NCBI GenBank assembly: GCA_029237815.1
Contig: JAQZBP010000002.1
Location: forward strand, 1-64,000
From: Moraxellaceae bacterium
GTDB taxonomy: Bacteria > Pseudomonadota > Gammaproteobacteria > Pseudomonadales > Moraxellaceae
Direction of reading: 5' to 3'
Length of the DNA: 64,000 nt
Of this stretch, positions 51,472 through 63,106 are shown piece after piece (the stretch's first letter is position 1; the number at the start of each line of letters is the position of its first letter). The notes beneath the pieces were generated by a model. It saw only the letters and a list, made by a program, of their open reading frames with translations. It had not been told where the DNA came from and ran no database searches. A program made the position numbers and the translations under genes.

Positions 51472-53748
51472 TCAGGCCGGCTGCGCTTCCTTCTCCTCCA
51501 CCTGCAGGGCGAGATGGTCGTTCTCGACGGTGACATGCACATGGCCCCCGCGGTCGGCCAGCTCACCGAACAGGATCTTCTCGGCCAGGGGCTTCTTGAG
51601 CTCCTCCTGGATCAGCCGGGCCATCGGACGCGCACCCATCAGCTTGTCGTAGCCATGCTCGGCAAGCCAGGTACGGGCTTCGGTGTCGACTTCCAGCACC
51701 ACATGCTTGTCGTCCAGCTGCGCCTGCAGTTCCACCAGGAACTTGTCGACCACGTTGGCGATGACCACCGTATCGAGCGGCTGGAACTGGATGATGGCAT
51801 CTAGGCGGTTGCGGAATTCGGGCGTGAACATCTTCTTCATCACCTCCATGCCGTCCGTGGTGTGGTCCTGCTGCGTGAAGCCGATGCTGGAGCGGCTGGT
51901 GAGTTCGGCTCCGGCATTGGTCGTCATCACCAGGATCACGTTGCGGAAGTCCGCTTTGCGACCGTTGTTATCGGTCAGCGTACCGTGGTCCATGACCTGT
52001 AGCAGCAGGTTGAAGACTTCCGGATGCGCCTTCTCGATCTCGTCCATCAGCAAAACGCAGTGCGGGTGCTTGGTGATGGCCTCGGTAAGCAGGCCGCCCT
52101 GGTCGTAGCCGACGTAGCCCGGAGGCGCGCCGATCAGGCGGGACACCGTGTGGCGCTCCATGTACTCGGACATGTCGAAGCGGATCAGTTCGATACCCAG
52201 TGTCTTGGCCAGCTGCTTGGTGACCTCGGTCTTGCCGACGCCGGTCGGGCCCGCGAACATGAAGCAGCCGATAGGCTTCTCGGGTGCCTTGAGACCGGCA
52301 CGGGACAGCTTGATCGCGGCGGAGAGCGCCGTGATCGCCTCGTCCTGGCCGAACACCGTCATGCGCAAGTCGCGCTCCAGGTTCTTCAGCGATTCCTTGT
52401 CATTGGCGGACACCGACTTCGGTGGGATGCGGGCGATCTTGGCGACGATCTCCTCGATCTCGGACACCCCGATGGTCTTCTTGCGCTTGGACGGCGCCTG
52501 CAGGCGCTGGTAGGCACCCGCCTCGTCGATCACGTCGATGGCCTTGTCCGGCAGGAAGCGTTCGTTGATATAGCGATCCGCCAGCTCTGCAGCGACCTGC
52601 AGCGCCTTGTCCGCATACTTCACGCCGTGATGCTCTTCGAAGCGCGGCTTCAGGCCCTTCAGTATCTGGTAGGTCTCCTCCACCGTCGGTTCCTTCACGT
52701 CGATTTTCTGGAAACGACGTGACAGCGCGCGGTCCTTCTCGAAAATGCCGCGGTATTCCTGGTAGGTGGTGGAGCCCATGCACTTGAGCGAGCCGTTGGC
52801 GAGCACCGGCTTGATCAGGTTGGAAGCATCCATGACGCCACCGCTGGCGGCACCGGCACCAATGATGGTGTGGATCTCGTCAATGAAGAGGATGGCCCCT
52901 TCCTGCTTGTTGAGCTCGGTGAGCAGCGCCTTGAAGCGCTTCTCGAAGTCACCGCGATATTTGGTGCCGGCCAGCAGCGACCCGAGGTCCAGCGAATACA
53001 CCACGCTGTTGGAGATGGCATCCGGCACCTTGCCCTCGATGATCAGCCAGGCCAGGCCTTCCGCGATCGCCGTCTTGCCCACGCCAGGCTCGCCGACGAG
53101 CAGAGGATTGTTCTTGCGGCGACGGCAGAGGATCTGCACGGCGCGCTCGATTTCCTCGTCGCGCCCCACCAGCGGATCTATCTTGCCGGCCCGGGCAAGA
53201 TCATTGAGGTTGCTGGCATAGGCCTCCAGCGCGCTCTTGGGCGCCGCCTCGCCGCCTGCCTCCTCATCCTGCGGAGACTCCTGCTGCTGCTCCTGCGCGG
53301 CGCTGTCGTCATGCACCTTGGAAATGCCATGGGAAATGTAATTGACGACATCGATCCGTGCGATGGACTGCTTCTTCAGGAAATAGACTGCCTGGGACTC
53401 CTGCTCGGAGAAGATCGCCACGAGCACATTGGCCCCGGTCACTTCCTTCTTGCCGGAGGATTGCACATGAAACACTGCACGCTGGAGGACACGCTGGAAA
53501 CCCAGGGTCGGCTGCGTTTCACGCTCGGTTTCATGCGACGGAATGAGCGGGGTCGTCTCGTCAACGAAATGGCCCAGATCACGGCGGAGCGAAGTGATGT
53601 CCGCACCGCAGGACTTCAGCACCTTGGCGGCTGACTCGTTATCCAGCAGCGCCAGGAGCAGGTGCTCGACGGTCATGAATTCGTGGCGCTTTGCGCGCGC
53701 ATCACGAAAAGCGAGATTGAGGGTTACTTCAAGATCACGACTCAGCAT
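51472..53748 (-). CDS. clpA: ATP-dependent Clp protease ATP-binding subunit ClpA
   Basis: 758 residues, as in E. coli. Hexameric unfoldase that feeds substrates to ClpP, with ClpS as adaptor. N-domain (MLSRDLEVTLNLAFRDARAK ... EHLLLALLDNE), AAA-1 with GEPGVGKTAIAEG and ILFIDEIHTIIGAG, then AAA-2 with GPTGVGKTEVTKQL and CVLLMDEIEKAHPEVFN. The ClpP-binding loop reads SSIGFTQ. The acidic linker between N-domain and AAA-1 is rich in Gln/Glu. AGGGGAG precedes the start. It follows clpS by 104 bp on the same strand. Confidence 0.98.
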   Translation of the reverse strand: MLSRDLEVTLNLAFRDARAKRHEFMTVEHLLLALLDNESAAKVLKSCGADITSLRRDLGHFVDETTPLIPSHETERETQPTLGFQRVLQRAVFHVQSSGKKEVTGANVLVAIFSEQESQAVYFLKKQSIARIDVVNYISHGISKVHDDSAAQEQQQESPQDEEAGGEAAPKSALEAYASNLNDLARAGKIDPLVGRDEEIERAVQILCRRRKNNPLLVGEPGVGKTAIAEGLAWLIIEGKVPDAISNSVVYSLDLGSLLAGTKYRGDFEKRFKALLTELNKQEGAILFIDEIHTIIGAGAASGGVMDASNLIKPVLANGSLKCMGSTTYQEYRGIFEKDRALSRRFQKIDVKEPTVEETYQILKGLKPRFEEHHGVKYADKALQVAAELADRYINERFLPDKAIDVIDEAGAYQRLQAPSKRKKTIGVSEIEEIVAKIARIPPKSVSANDKESLKNLERDLRMTVFGQDEAITALSAAIKLSRAGLKAPEKPIGCFMFAGPTGVGKTEVTKQLAKTLGIELIRFDMSEYMERHTVSRLIGAPPGYVGYDQGGLLTEAITKHPHCVLLMDEIEKAHPEVFNLLLQVMDHGTLTDNNGRKADFRNVILVMTTNAGAELTSRSSIGFTQQDHTTDGMEVMKKMFTPEFRNRLDAIIQFQPLDTVVIANVVDKFLVELQAQLDDKHVVLEVDTEARTWLAEHGYDKLMGARPMARLIQEELKKPLAEKILFGELADRGGHVHVTVENDHLALQVEEKEAQPA

Positions 53749-53852
53749 GTCGACTCCCCTAGCTTTATGACCGTAACGGCGGCGGCGAACATCGCCGGCG
53801 CCCTACCCTCCGCCCTATTTTCCGCACGCCAGGTCATCCGGGCGTACGGTGG

Positions 53853-54224
53853 TCAGGCCTGTTCCACACGGCAGAGCAGCGGGTGCTGGTTCTGCTGAGC
53901 GTAGTCCACGACCTGCGCGGCCTTGGTTTCGGCAACATCGCGGGTGTACAAGCCCACTGTTGCCTGGCCCTCGGTATGAATAACCAGCATCACCCGGGTA
54001 GCCTTTTCGCGATCCATGTTGAAGAAGCTTTCCAGTACCTCTACCACAAAATCCATTGGCGTGTAGTCGTCATTCATGATGACAACCTTGTACATCGGCG
54101 GCGGTGCCAGCTGCGGCCGGGTTTCCTGTGTCGCCAGGTCGCCCTCGGGGGCCTGCTCCGCAGGATCGCTACTGGCGCTAACCTCATACGGCAATACTAG
54201 GTGAGGGATCAGGGAGTTTCTCAT
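53853..54224 (-). CDS. clpS: ATP-dependent Clp protease adaptor ClpS
   Basis: 123 residues from ATG 54,224. Binds N-terminal Leu, Phe, Trp or Tyr (N-degrons) and delivers the substrate to ClpA. Core: [20 protein letters not shown] with the degron-pocket Asn/Asp, [36 protein letters not shown] and the C-terminal HPLLCRVE. The first ~40 residues are a flexible tail, somewhat longer than in E. coli (106 residues total). The frame extends to 54,863 with unrelated sequence that runs antisense to cspD, so a longer start is rejected. Divergent from cspD, upstream of clpA. Confidence 0.96.
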   Translation of the reverse strand: MRNSLIPHLVLPYEVSASSDPAEQAPEGDLATQETRPQLAPPPMYKVVIMNDDYTPMDFVVEVLESFFNMDREKATRVMLVIHTEGQATVGLYTRDVAETKAAQVVDYAQQNQHPLLCRVEQA

Positions 54225-54341
54225 TACGCTTCTACAGTAGATGGTATGGGACTGGCGGGCTGGAATTGCAAGGGAACAAGGTGCCACCCGAACCATGATA
54301 ACGCCGTCGGTCTGCTCATGGCAGGCTCGCCCCCCAAACCC

Positions 54342-54347
54342 TTGACA
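54342..54347 (+). promoter_or_regulatory. Candidate -35 element in the clpS-cspD intergenic region
   Basis: A perfect TTGACA lies 115 bases before cspD. No good -10 follows at 17 bases; AT-rich sequence (CAATAAAAATACATA) appears about 45 bases further on. The 237-bp divergent region 54,225-54,461 should hold promoters for both clpS and cspD. Weak evidence. Confidence 0.3.
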
Positions 54348-54461
54348 GTAATCGTAACCATGGTGGAAATTTCGACAACTTACAGGCCGTAAACAATAAA
54401 AATACATAGGCGCCCTAACAACAATACTGCCGACCGCGCCACGGCAATGAGGGAAGACAAG

Positions 54462-54734
54462 ATGGCCACAGGAAGCGTGAAGTGGTTCAACAATGCCAAG
54501 GGCTATGGATTTGTCCGCCCCGACACCGGTGGCGACGACCTTTTCGTACATTACTCTTATATCCAGATGGATGGTTACAAGAGCCTCAAGGCGGGCCAGT
54601 TTGTGCAGTTTGACATCCAGGCCTCCGGCACCGGTTTCCATGCCGTGAACCTGCGACCGCTGAATGGCCAGGATTCCGCAACGATGGGCGTGCACGAGGA
54701 TGCCCCCCATCTTGCGGCCGCCTCGCACCCCTAG
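54462..54734 (+). CDS. cspD: Cold-shock-domain protein, CspD type
   Basis: 90 residues from ATG 54,462 (GAGGGA upstream; an ATG five codons earlier is less likely). Single-stranded nucleic acid-binding OB fold. RNP1 is KGYGFVR, RNP2 is [21 protein letters not shown] is canonical. The C-terminal ~20 residues are an extension typical of CspD, the stationary-phase replication inhibitor. It is divergent from clpS-clpA, exactly as in E. coli, which supports the cspD name. Terminator follows. Confidence 0.93.
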   Translation: MATGSVKWFNNAKGYGFVRPDTGGDDLFVHYSYIQMDGYKSLKAGQFVQFDIQASGTGFHAVNLRPLNGQDSATMGVHEDAPHLAAASHP

Positions 54735-54749
54735 GCCATGCCCGATAGC

Positions 54750-54780
54750 AAAAAGCCCGCTTTCGCGGGCTTTTTGTTTT
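54750..54780. terminator. Bidirectional terminator between cspD and icd
   Basis: AAAAA-GCCCGC-TTTC-GCGGGC-TTTTT. It can end cspD (+) and icd (-), which converge. Confidence 0.92.
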
Positions 54781-54804
54781 TCGTGACCAAGACAATTCAG
54801 CCGC

Positions 54805-56064
<1,260 letters not shown>

Positions 56065-56463
56065 TATGCAGGTACTCCCGGGGTGCAGTTTGTGACTGGA
56101 GCCTGCCGATTTTCGTTGTGATAGCAATGAGTGTCGGCAAACTGATAGAACCTATCCCCAAAGACCTTCAAGCCGGGAAGGTGTCAGCGTCGGGCAGGCT
56201 TGTCACAGAGGCATGGGAGCCAGATGAGAGCCGCCTGTGATCGAAGCGATGACCCGAAGCTGGCGGGTAGCTGCGCTGCGTCGGCGTCGTTGCACGACTT
56301 CCCATGGGGGTAAGGACGGCCCATGGGGATAGGCTCTTCCGACGGGAAGTATATCCCGAAGGACTTGGCATTCATAAGCCTTAGAATCGGAAAAATATGC
56401 AGCTCATACCGTGACGTGCGCAAACTTCAGCCACATCGCTAACTGTTGACCCAGGTCATTCCC

Positions 56464-57216
56464 ATGCCGTGCCTCATCCTCTTCAACAAGCCCTTCGGGG
56501 TGCTCTGCCAGTTCCGCGACAAGGATGGCCGCCCCGTCCTTGCAGACTACATCTCCAGGACCGGCGTCTACCCTGCGGGTCGGCTCGACCATGATTCGGA
56601 GGGCCTCCTGCTGCTGACAGATGACGGCATCCTGCAAAGCCGTATCAGTGATCCGCGCTGGAAGCTGCCGAAGACGTACTGGGTGCAGGTGGAAGGCGAG
56701 ATTTCAGATCATGCCCTGGAGCGCCTCGCCAAGGGTGTCGAGCTCAATGACGGTCCCACGTTGCCGGCCGAGGCGCAGCGGATGAACGCCCCTCCCCTTT
56801 GGGAGCGCACGCCGCCCATCCGCTACCGGGCGAACATCCCTACCAGCTGGCTCAGCCTGACCATACGCGAGGGCCGCAACCGGCAGGTGCGGAGGATGAC
56901 GGCGGCCGTCGGCTTTCCGACTCTCCGGCTTGTCCGTGCGGCCGTCGGCACCTGGGAGATCGGAAGTTTGCAGCCCGGGGAATGGCAGCAAGTGGCACTG
57001 GAAGCATCCGCCCGGACGGCACTATCTGGAAGCATGGAAGCGCCAGAGGACAGACCGCGCATGACATCGCGCGCCGTCCGCCAAGAGAACTCCCTTCCTG
57101 CCCGACCGGTTAGCGCTGCCAGCGATCCGCGGCCGCAGCGTCGCTCGCCTTCGCCTCGACCCAGTACGCCACACCATTCACCCACTCCTTCTTCCAGAAA
57201 GGGGCACGGGTCTTGA
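56464..57216 (+). CDS. rluE: 23S rRNA pseudouridine(2457) synthase RluE, with C-terminal extension
   Basis: 250 residues. RsuA/RluE-type pseudouridine synthase: ILFNKPFGVLCQF, GRLDHDSEGLLLLTDDG with catalytic Asp42, KTYWVQVEGE, LNDGPTLPAEA, IPTSWLSLTIREGRNRQVRR and MTAAVGFPTLRLVR. The conserved part ends near residue 179 (GEWQQVALE). About 70 further residues are Arg/Pro/Ser/Thr-rich and their last 107 bases lie antisense to the 3' end of moaE; this tail is unlike RluE relatives, and either the natural stop was lost or the tail is disordered. ATG 56,464 chosen. In the region 56,065-56,463 between icd and rluE I see no gene. Confidence 0.92.
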   Translation: MPCLILFNKPFGVLCQFRDKDGRPVLADYISRTGVYPAGRLDHDSEGLLLLTDDGILQSRISDPRWKLPKTYWVQVEGEISDHALERLAKGVELNDGPTLPAEAQRMNAPPLWERTPPIRYRANIPTSWLSLTIREGRNRQVRRMTAAVGFPTLRLVRAAVGTWEIGSLQPGEWQQVALEASARTALSGSMEAPEDRPRMTSRAVRQENSLPARPVSAASDPRPQRRSPSPRPSTPHHSPTPSSRKGHGS

Positions 57217-57562
57217 GATAGTCCATGAGGAAACTGGCGGCCTGGAACGCCGCCTCGCGGTGCGCAGACGCCACGGCCACCAGCACGATGGGCGCGCCGG
57301 CGGGCAGTCGCCCAATGCGATGAAGGACGGTCACTCCCAGCAATGACCAGCGGTGTCCGGCCTCCTCCACCTGGGCCTGCAGAGTGGCTTCCGTCATGCC
57401 GGGATAATGCTCCAGTTCTACGGCCTCGACCGGCCCGAATGCAGACTGGTTGCGTACAAGGCCGGTGAACGTCACCACGGCCCCCACGCCTTCGCCCTCC
57501 AGCGCCGCCACTTCGGCCGCCATGTCGAAGGCTTCCCGCTGGACCCGGACGCGGACCGCCAC
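57110..57562 (-). CDS. moaE: Molybdopterin synthase catalytic subunit MoaE
   Basis: 150 residues from GTG 57,562, the E. coli length; ATG-initiated longer reading from 57,625 overlaps moaD. Large subunit of MPT synthase, which puts two sulfurs into precursor Z with MoaD. Seen: GAVVTFTGLVRN, AVELEHYPGMTEATL, LHRIGRLPAGAPIVLVAVAS, AHREAAFQAASFLMDYLKTR and FWKKEW with the active-site Lys residues. Four-base spacing after moaD. Its 3' end overlaps the rluE tail on the opposite strand. Confidence 0.94.
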   Translation of the reverse strand: MAVRVRVQREAFDMAAEVAALEGEGVGAVVTFTGLVRNQSAFGPVEAVELEHYPGMTEATLQAQVEEAGHRWSLLGVTVLHRIGRLPAGAPIVLVAVASAHREAAFQAASFLMDYLKTRAPFWKKEWVNGVAYWVEAKASDAAAADRWQR

Positions 57563-57563
57563 G

Positions 57564-57817
57564 TCAGCCGCCCGTGACCGGCGGAAAGAACGCGATCTCG
57601 TCGCCCTCGCAAAGCAGGCTGTCACGCTGGGCCATCCGCTGGTTCACCGCCACCAGGACGCCACGCTCGCAGCCGAACACATCCGACCAGGCGCCACCAC
57701 GCGCCACCAGCTCATCGAGCAGGACCTGCACCGTGACTGGCGATGCGGACGGCAGCGGCAGCGACTCCTGGTCGCGGCCTAGCTTCTCGCGGAAGCGCGC
57801 AAAGTACAGGACCGTGA

Positions 57818-57821
<4 letters not shown>
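57564..57821 (-). CDS. moaD: Molybdopterin synthase sulfur carrier subunit MoaD
   Basis: 85 residues of ubiquitin fold ending in the required Gly-Gly (FFPPVTGG), which is thiocarboxylated and donates sulfur in MoaE. Start [14 protein letters not shown] and core [13 protein letters not shown] are typical. Its ATG overlaps the moaC stop (ATGA) and its stop adjoins the moaE start, so the three are co-translated. Confidence 0.95.
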
Positions 57822-58303
<482 letters not shown>

Positions 58304-58353
58304 GGAACGCCTGCTGCGCTAGGATGGCGGCCTTTCGCCGTAAGGGGCCGCCA

Positions 58354-58806
58354 ATGGGCTGGGAACCGCATGTCACCGTCGCCGTCGTGATCGAGCGCGA
58401 TGGCCGTTTTCTTGTCGTGGAAGAGAATGCCGAACAAGGCCGGGTAGTCTACAACCAGCCCGCCGGGCATGTCGAAAAGGGCGAGACCCTCGAACAGGCG
58501 GCCATCCGCGAAGCGCTGGAGGAAACCGGCTGGGACGTGACGCTCACCGGCTTCATCGGCCTGTATGTGTACACGCCGCCATTTGACCGCGACATCACCT
58601 ACTACCGCGCCTGCTTCCGTGCCGAGGCCGTGACGCACCATCCCGAACGCCCGCTGGACGACGGCATCCTGCGTGCCGCCTGGCTGAGCCGAGACGAGCT
58701 GGCCGCCAGCGGCCGCCTGCGCAGTCCGCTGGTGCTCAAGTGCGTCGAGGACGCGGCGGCCGGCGTCGACTATCCGCTCGCCATCGTGCACGAACACCAC
58801 GCCTGA
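58354..58806 (+). CDS. nudJ: Nudix hydrolase, NudJ type
   Basis: 150 residues from ATG 58,354 with AAGGGG upstream; an ATG ten codons earlier is rejected. Complete Nudix box G38-HVEKG-E44 ... R52E ... EETGW60. NudJ (YmfB) hydrolyses thiamin pyrophosphates and nucleoside tri/diphosphates. Neighbours rluE upstream and mnmA, hflD, purB downstream match the E. coli order, which is why the NudJ name is used rather than only Nudix. Confidence 0.9.
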   Translation: MGWEPHVTVAVVIERDGRFLVVEENAEQGRVVYNQPAGHVEKGETLEQAAIREALEETGWDVTLTGFIGLYVYTPPFDRDITYYRACFRAEAVTHHPERPLDDGILRAAWLSRDELAASGRLRSPLVLKCVEDAAAGVDYPLAIVHEHHA

Positions 58807-58836
58807 TCCCATATACCGCAGGAGCCCGCGACACCC

Positions 58837-59931
58837 ATGATGAAAAGCCCCCAGGAAACCCGCGTGATCGTCGGCATGTCCGGAGGCGTCGACTCGTCCG
58901 TTTCCGCGCACCTGCTGATGGCGCAGGGCTACCGTGTCGAAGGTCTTTTCATGAAGAACTGGGAAGAAGACGACGGCACCGAGTTCTGCACCGCCAAGAC
59001 CGACCTCGCGGATGCGCAGGCCGTGTGCGACCGCCTCGGCATCGCGCTGTACACGGCCAATTTCGCCGCCGAATACTGGGACCGGGTATTCGAGCATTTC
59101 CTGCAGGAATATCGTGCCGGACGCACGCCAAACCCCGACATCCTTTGCAACAAGGAAATCAAGTTCAAGGCCTTCCTCGACTATGCGACGGTGCTGGGCG
59201 CCGACTGCATCGCCACCGGCCACTACGTGCGCAGGAGTGACGACCCCGAATGCGCGCAGTTGCTCAAGGGCCGCGACCCGAACAAGGACCAGAGCTATTT
59301 CCTGCATGCGGTGAACGGCCGGCAGATTGCCAGGACGCTGTTCCCGGTTGGTGACCTGGAGAAGCCCGAGGTGCGCCGCATCGCCACAGCGCAAGGCTTC
59401 GTCAACTCCGCCAAGAAGGATTCCACCGGCATCTGCTTCATCGGCGAGCGCCGCTTCCGCGATTTCCTGCAGCAGTACCTGCCGGCGCAACCCGGTGCCA
59501 TCGAGACCGACGACGGTCGCGTCATCGGTACGCACCAGGGCCTCATGTACTACACGCTGGGCCAGCGCGAAGGCATCGGCATCGGCGGGCAGAAGAATGC
59601 GGCGGAGGCGCCCTGGTACGTGGTGCACAAGGATCTGGCGAGAAATGTCCTCGTCATCGGCCAGGGCCATGAGCATCCGCTGATGATGAGCCGGCACCTG
59701 CGCGCGCGCGCGGTTGACTGGGTGACGGGCGAGCCGCATCTTCCCCTGGCATGCCACGCCAAGACACGCTATCGGCAGCCCGACCAGGCCTGTACGGTGC
59801 AACGCGATGCCGATGGCTATGTCGTGACCTTCGCCGACGCGCAGCGGGCCGTGACGCCCGGCCAGTCCGTCGTGTTCTACGACGGCGACACCTGCCTCGG
59901 CGGCGGCGTGATCGAGGCAACCTGGAACTGA
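58837..59931 (+). CDS. mnmA: tRNA-specific 2-thiouridylase MnmA
   Basis: 364 residues. Puts sulfur on U34 of tRNA-Lys, Glu and Gln, with sulfur passed from IscS/Tus. ATP site [13 protein letters not shown] (~13-25); active-site Cys104 ([12 protein letters not shown]) and persulfide Cys200 ([10 protein letters not shown]); further signatures ATGHYVR and DQSYFL. C-terminal barrel with [20 protein letters not shown]. 30 bp after nudJ, 7 bp before hflD; probably one transcript. Confidence 0.97.
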   Translation: MMKSPQETRVIVGMSGGVDSSVSAHLLMAQGYRVEGLFMKNWEEDDGTEFCTAKTDLADAQAVCDRLGIALYTANFAAEYWDRVFEHFLQEYRAGRTPNPDILCNKEIKFKAFLDYATVLGADCIATGHYVRRSDDPECAQLLKGRDPNKDQSYFLHAVNGRQIARTLFPVGDLEKPEVRRIATAQGFVNSAKKDSTGICFIGERRFRDFLQQYLPAQPGAIETDDGRVIGTHQGLMYYTLGQREGIGIGGQKNAAEAPWYVVHKDLARNVLVIGQGHEHPLMMSRHLRARAVDWVTGEPHLPLACHAKTRYRQPDQACTVQRDADGYVVTFADAQRAVTPGQSVVFYDGDTCLGGGVIEATWN

Positions 59932-59938
59932 GACGCCC

Positions 59939-60580
59939 ATGACGACTCCGCAGCGTTCCAAGACCCTGGCCCTGGCCGGCATTTTCCAGGCCGCGAGCCT
60001 GGCCGACACCCTGGCCTGGCGCGGGCATTGCGATCCGGTGGCACTGGAGGCCTCGCTGAACAGCATCCTCGTGCTGGACACCGACGACCCTGTCGCCATT
60101 TATGGCAGCGACTCGCGCCACTTGCGGATCGGCCTGACGGCACTGGAGCAGACCTTCTACCAGCCGCTACGACATCCGCATCCGCGCCAGACCGACATCG
60201 TGCGTTACGCGCTGGGACTCATCTACCTGGAGCGTCGGCTGGCCTGCTCGCCCGAATTGCAGGGACTCCTGCGGCAGCGGCTCGACATGGCGGTGTCCCG
60301 GCGCGCGCATTTTTCCGGACCGGCCGAAGCCACGCTGGTACGCAACCTGGCCGGCATCTATGTGGACACCCTGGGCACCCTCAAGTTCCGCCTGAACATC
60401 AAGGGCGACCAGCGCCTGCTGCAGGGCACCGCCACGCCGGCGCAGGTCCGCGCGGTGCTGCTCGCCGGAGTGCGCGCCGCCAGGCTCTGGCATCGCCTCG
60501 GCGGCCGGCGCTGGCACCTGGTCTTCACCCGTGCTCGCGTGCTGGGCGAGATCCGGCAGATCATCCGGGACGCCGGCTAG
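59939..60580 (+). CDS. hflD: High frequency lysogenization protein HflD homologue
   Basis: 213 residues. HflD (YcfC) is a membrane-associated helical protein that sequesters phage lambda CII in E. coli; its normal role is unclear. Starts [20 protein letters not shown], a typical HflD opening, with [13 protein letters not shown] and [20 protein letters not shown] further on. Always between mnmA and purB in enterics; here the kinase gene separates it from purB. Its TAG stop shares a CTAG palindrome with the stop of the convergent kinase. Confidence 0.92.
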   Translation: MTTPQRSKTLALAGIFQAASLADTLAWRGHCDPVALEASLNSILVLDTDDPVAIYGSDSRHLRIGLTALEQTFYQPLRHPHPRQTDIVRYALGLIYLERRLACSPELQGLLRQRLDMAVSRRAHFSGPAEATLVRNLAGIYVDTLGTLKFRLNIKGDQRLLQGTATPAQVRAVLLAGVRAARLWHRLGGRRWHLVFTRARVLGEIRQIIRDAG

Positions 60581-63006
60581 CCGCCCTCGCCACCCCGTTC
60601 CGCCGCGCGGTGCCGGGCCCACGCCGCCAGGCGCTCCACCAGGGTCTGCTGCATCACCGGCTTGGTCAGATAGTCGTCCATCCCCGCTGCCAGGCAATGC
60701 TGGCGATGCTCGCCCAGCGCATGCGCCGTGAGAGCGATCACCGGCAGATGCGATCGTCCCTGCGCCATTTCCAGCGCGCGGATGCGCCGGGTCGCCTGGT
60801 AACCGTCCAGGACCGGCATCTCGCAATCCATCAGCACCACGTCCAGCGTCTCGCCCTGCGCCGCCACGACATCGACCGCCTCCTGGCCGTTGGCCGCCAC
60901 CACCAGCTCGACACCCAGCCGGCCCAGCATGCCCGTGATGACCATGCGGTTGACCATGTTGTCCTCCGCCACCAGCACACGCAGCCCGGCCAGCGCGTCA
61001 CTGCCGGCCGGTGCGCCAACCTCGACGGGCCGTGGCGCGCTAAGAGGCAGGCTTACCGTGAACCAGAACGTGGAGCCCTTGCCCGGTTCGCTCTCGACGC
61101 CGAGCTCGCCCCGCATCAGGGCCACCAGCTGCTTGCAGATGGCGAGCCCGAGCCCCGTACCACCGTATCTGCGCGTGATGGAGCTGTCGGCCTGCTGGAA
61201 GGACTGGAAAAGATTGCCGAGCTGGGCGGGACTCATGCCGATGCCGGTATCCACTACCTCGAAGCGCACACAGGCTGCCCCGGGCGCTGCCGCGGGCAGC
61301 GCGTGCACGTTGAGGTGCACGCTGCCGCGCGGCGTGAACTTGATCGCGTTGCTGAGCAGGTTGAGCAGTATCTGGCGCAGGCGGGCAGCATCGCCGCGCA
61401 CCCACTGCGGCAGGTCCGGATCCCGGTGCAGCGTCAGGCTCAACGAGTTGCGGTGGGCACTCAGCGTGAAGATCGTGACGCACTCGTCCAGCAGGTCGGG
61501 CAAGTTGAAAGGCGCTTCGTCCAGCTCCAGCTTGCCGGCCTCGATCTTGGAAAAATCGAGGATGTCGTTGAGGACGGTCAGCAGGGCTTCGCCGGAATTG
61601 AACAGGGTGTCCATGTAGTTGCGCTGCACGGGATCCAGCGAGGTGTCGCGCATGAGTTGTGCGAAGCCGAGCACGGCATTCATGGGGGTTCGTATCTCAT
61701 GGCTCATCTTGGCCAGGAACTCGCCCTTGGCCTGGCTCTGCGCCTCTGCCCTCAACACGGCCAGGCGAGCTTCGCCGCGCTCCTGTTCCGCGCGCAGCCG
61801 CTCCGACTTCAGGCGGTTGATCCGGCTGGCCAGGGCCATGGAAATCAGTACCACCTCGAGGAAGCTGCCGAGCTGCAGCAGGTTCTCCGTCATCAGGCTG
61901 CGCGGCAGGAGGTCGAACTTGTTGAGGCTGAGCAGGATGCCGCCGAGCAGGAAGCAGCCCCAGGCCACGGTGAAGATGCGCGCCTCCGGGTCGCCCGCCG
62001 CCGTGCGCTGCAGGCCGAGCACGAGCCCGGCGACCCACATCAGGAGCAGGAAGGCCACGCTGAGCGGGTCCGTGAAACGCGTCCCCAGCAGCGGCATGGC
62101 CAGCAGCAGCAATAGGCCGGCGACGATGAGGCCGCGCAGCAACAGCCCCCAGCGCGGCGCACGCCGGCGCAGCTCGAGGAACTCCAGCATGAACAGGCTG
62201 TTGCAGGCCAGCGCCAGCGGCATCAGCACGCTGACCGAGTAATGGCTGAAGGTGGGCGATTCAGGCCAGAGGTAGCGCTGCGCCAGTCCGTGCAGCGCAA
62301 ACTGCAGCAGGGTCATGGTGGCCGCGAACAGCACGTACAGCAGGTAGATGCGATCGCGCACGAACACCCAGAGCAGCAGGTTGTACAGGATCATCACCAC
62401 CATGCCGCCGTAGAAAAAGCCCTGCAGCATCGCCTCGTTGCGCGCCCGCGCCTCGAAGGAGCGCACCTCGGCCAACTGCAAGGGCAGCTGGATGTGATCG
62501 GCCTGCACTCGGAAGAGCACTTCGCGTACTTCGCCGGGCGGCAGCGTCAGCGGAAACACCAGGTGGTGGTAGGCATAGGGACGCAAACTGACCGGCAGCT
62601 GCAGGCCGGCGGCATGGCGCGACACCGGGCGGCCCGCGCCGTCCCGCACCACGACATCCACGAAATCGAGCAGCGGATTGGGCACGACCAGCAGCCAGTT
62701 CGGCGCGGCATGGTCCCGATTGCGCACGATCAGGTGGAACCAGCAGACATCGGCGGTGAAGCCGGGCGTGGGGGCGCTGGCGCCGCCCGGCTGCCAGGGC
62801 CAGTCCTCGAGGGTGGCGAGGATGCGCTCCGGCGTCGGCGACCGCTCCGGCGGCAGGCAGAAATGCCGGAGCTCGCGGTAAGGCTCGTAGAGGTCGGCGC
62901 CACGCCCCAGTTCCAGGGTGCCGGCCGCCAGCGGCCCGGCCAGCAGCAGGGCCACCAGCAGGCCCACCCGCCGCGCAATGCATCTGAAAGCCGTTGCGTA
63001 CCGCAT
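60577..63006 (-). CDS. 7TM hybrid sensor histidine kinase
   Basis: 809 residues from ATG 63,006, which begins a signal peptide ([17 protein letters not shown]); an upstream ATG at 63,192 overlaps purB's region. Architecture seen: 7TMR-DISM extracellular beta domain (~30-180; [17 protein letters not shown]), seven membrane segments (~185-400), HisKA with phospho-His436 in [16 protein letters not shown], HATPase with [12 protein letters not shown] and [16 protein letters not shown], then a receiver with Asp727 in [14 protein letters not shown]. No HPt domain. It is likely membrane-bound and phosphorelays to an HPt protein elsewhere. Ligand unknown. Inserted between hflD and purB, divergent from purB. 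Confidence 0.93.
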   Translation of the reverse strand: MRYATAFRCIARRVGLLVALLLAGPLAAGTLELGRGADLYEPYRELRHFCLPPERSPTPERILATLEDWPWQPGGASAPTPGFTADVCWFHLIVRNRDHAAPNWLLVVPNPLLDFVDVVVRDGAGRPVSRHAAGLQLPVSLRPYAYHHLVFPLTLPPGEVREVLFRVQADHIQLPLQLAEVRSFEARARNEAMLQGFFYGGMVVMILYNLLLWVFVRDRIYLLYVLFAATMTLLQFALHGLAQRYLWPESPTFSHYSVSVLMPLALACNSLFMLEFLELRRRAPRWGLLLRGLIVAGLLLLLAMPLLGTRFTDPLSVAFLLLMWVAGLVLGLQRTAAGDPEARIFTVAWGCFLLGGILLSLNKFDLLPRSLMTENLLQLGSFLEVVLISMALASRINRLKSERLRAEQERGEARLAVLRAEAQSQAKGEFLAKMSHEIRTPMNAVLGFAQLMRDTSLDPVQRNYMDTLFNSGEALLTVLNDILDFSKIEAGKLELDEAPFNLPDLLDECVTIFTLSAHRNSLSLTLHRDPDLPQWVRGDAARLRQILLNLLSNAIKFTPRGSVHLNVHALPAAAPGAACVRFEVVDTGIGMSPAQLGNLFQSFQQADSSITRRYGGTGLGLAICKQLVALMRGELGVESEPGKGSTFWFTVSLPLSAPRPVEVGAPAGSDALAGLRVLVAEDNMVNRMVITGMLGRLGVELVVAANGQEAVDVVAAQGETLDVVLMDCEMPVLDGYQATRRIRALEMAQGRSHLPVIALTAHALGEHRQHCLAAGMDDYLTKPVMQQTLVERLAAWARHRAAERGGEGG

Positions 63007-63106
63007 CAAGGGTTCCCGCAGTGGGGCGCAAGCCATCCGGATACCGGTGGCGGGCGCATCGCCCCGCACACTGGCACAGCAGCTGGTCGCGGGGCGCATT
63101 TCCTGA

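Noticed and set aside
60028-62115. 695-residue plus-strand frame across hflD and the kinase
   Set aside because: Out of frame with hflD and antisense to the kinase; compositionally biased.
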